A stretch of DNA of 40,998 bases, taken from NCBI RefSeq assembly GCF_900007165.1, contig NZ_CYGY02000084.1, positions 1 to 40,998 of the forward strand, in the 5' to 3' direction. Made by a program: the position numbers and the translations under genes. The notes under the pieces are model-generated. The model was not told where the DNA came from. It ran no database searches and worked only from the letters and a program-made list of their open reading frames with translations. This DNA comes from Paraburkholderia piptadeniae. GTDB taxonomy: Bacteria > Pseudomonadota > Gammaproteobacteria > Burkholderiales > Burkholderiaceae. The first letter of the stretch is position 1. Each line of letters starts with the position of its first letter. This document shows, in pieces, positions 40,726 through 40,998 of this stretch.

Positions 40726-40754
40726 AGGATACAGGTCAAGGACTGTATTGGCAA
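40726..40754 (-). promoter_or_regulatory. hipBA promoter
   Basis: On the - strand, TTGCCA (40749-40754) and TATCCT (40726-40731) are separated by exactly 17 bp, a good sigma-70 spacing. Operator 1 fills the spacer, so HipB binding there would block RNA polymerase. The leader to the hipB GTG is about 60 nt. Confidence 0.6.
40729..40748. promoter_or_regulatory. hip operator 1
   Basis: ATACAG-N8-CTGTAT, a perfect 6+6 palindrome. The layout (inverted arms around 8 bp) is that of E. coli HipB operators (TATCC-N8-GGATA), with a different arm sequence. It fills the spacer between the hipBA -35 and -10. Confidence 0.7.
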
Positions 40755-40755
40755 T

Positions 40756-40775
40756 ATACAGGCTTTAGACTGTAA
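40756..40775. promoter_or_regulatory. hip operator 2
   Basis: ATACAG-N8-CTGTAA, one mismatch in the right arm. It begins exactly 27 bp after operator 1 and lies upstream of the -35 element. Confidence 0.65.
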
Positions 40776-40782
40776 AGCGAAA

Positions 40783-40802
40783 ATACAGGCTTGAGACTGT
40801 GT
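40783..40802. promoter_or_regulatory. hip operator 3
   Basis: ATACAG-N8-CTGTGT, one mismatch in the right arm. It begins exactly 27 bp after operator 2. The core GGCTTGAGA is nearly that of operator 2 (GGCTTTAGA). The remaining 196 bp to the window end show no recognisable gene. Confidence 0.65.
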
Positions 40803-40998
40803 CGATGCGCACGTGTCCGCGCACGAACGTCCCGCGTGCCGCGCCGCACGAAAAGCGCATGCCATATCGGGAAAGGACCAGGGAATCCACTGACACGGAT
40901 CGCGTGCCGATCGGAGACACCCGGGAACGCCAAGTGCTGACGACGCTTGTCCGTCCGCTCGATCCGTCGACAGCGACGTCAACGGCACCCCCAACGGC

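Noticed and set aside
40632..40994. 120-aa open frame on the - strand covering the hipBA promoter
   Set aside because: It overlaps hipB in another frame and spans the operators; no start signal or recognisable motif.

Overview
The window is chromosomal DNA from a high-GC betaproteobacterium, most likely Paraburkholderia, Caballeronia or a close Burkholderia relative. The grounds are the strong G/C bias at third codon positions and a set of small proteins typical of that group (DUF4148, DUF3563, DUF3597, DUF2934, DUF1328). I saw no rRNA, tRNA, CRISPR array, integrase or transposase. The content is accessory: stress, signalling and envelope genes, many of them single-gene units.

Layout. 1-8.1 kb: two small hypothetical genes, DNA polymerase IV (dinB), a solitary pstS, a small protein, a fucosyltransferase-like enzyme behind a structured leader, a membrane-anchored J-domain protein facing a TerB-like gene, then DUF3563 and DUF4148 genes. 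8.3-16.2 kb: a QseC/QseB-type two-component pair in the order kinase then regulator, an MFS transporter behind a LysR gene, an FmdB zinc ribbon, a stand-alone SLATT membrane protein, a PTS EIIA-like protein and a SYLF lipoprotein. 16.5-26.3 kb: a CBS-PAS-GGDEF-EAL c-di-GMP protein, a SnoaL-like protein, a translationally coupled operon of two alpha/beta hydrolases flanking an unknown protein, DUF1328, two decayed genes (cytochrome c tail, CinA-like), a small protein, and DUF72, DUF2934 and universal stress protein genes. 26.4-36.2 kb: a DUF2760-Hsp70-Hsp70/DUF3731 operon, DUF3597, exonuclease III with a repetitive basic tail, a luciferase-like oxidoreductase, a small secreted protein, a superinfection-immunity-like protein and a Nudix hydrolase.

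36.4-41.0 kb is the most unusual part. One 767-residue protein joins a trypsin-like serine protease domain to a complete S1/P1-type zinc nuclease (or phospholipase C) domain. The Trp that must be the free N-terminus in S1/P1 nucleases lies in the middle of the chain, which suggests a protease-activated zymogen. It lies tail to tail, 24 bp away, with a hipBA toxin-antitoxin operon. HipB carries a long basic insertion but keeps the C-terminal Trp of E. coli HipB, and its promoter has three palindromic operators spaced exactly 27 bp apart.

A recurring theme is short tandem repeats at gene 3' ends: 15 bp x 11 coding the exonuclease III tail, 15 bp x 6 at the PTS gene stop and after the SLATT stop, and 16 bp x 4 across an hsp70 stop. 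All functions are read from sequence by eye; no database search was run.
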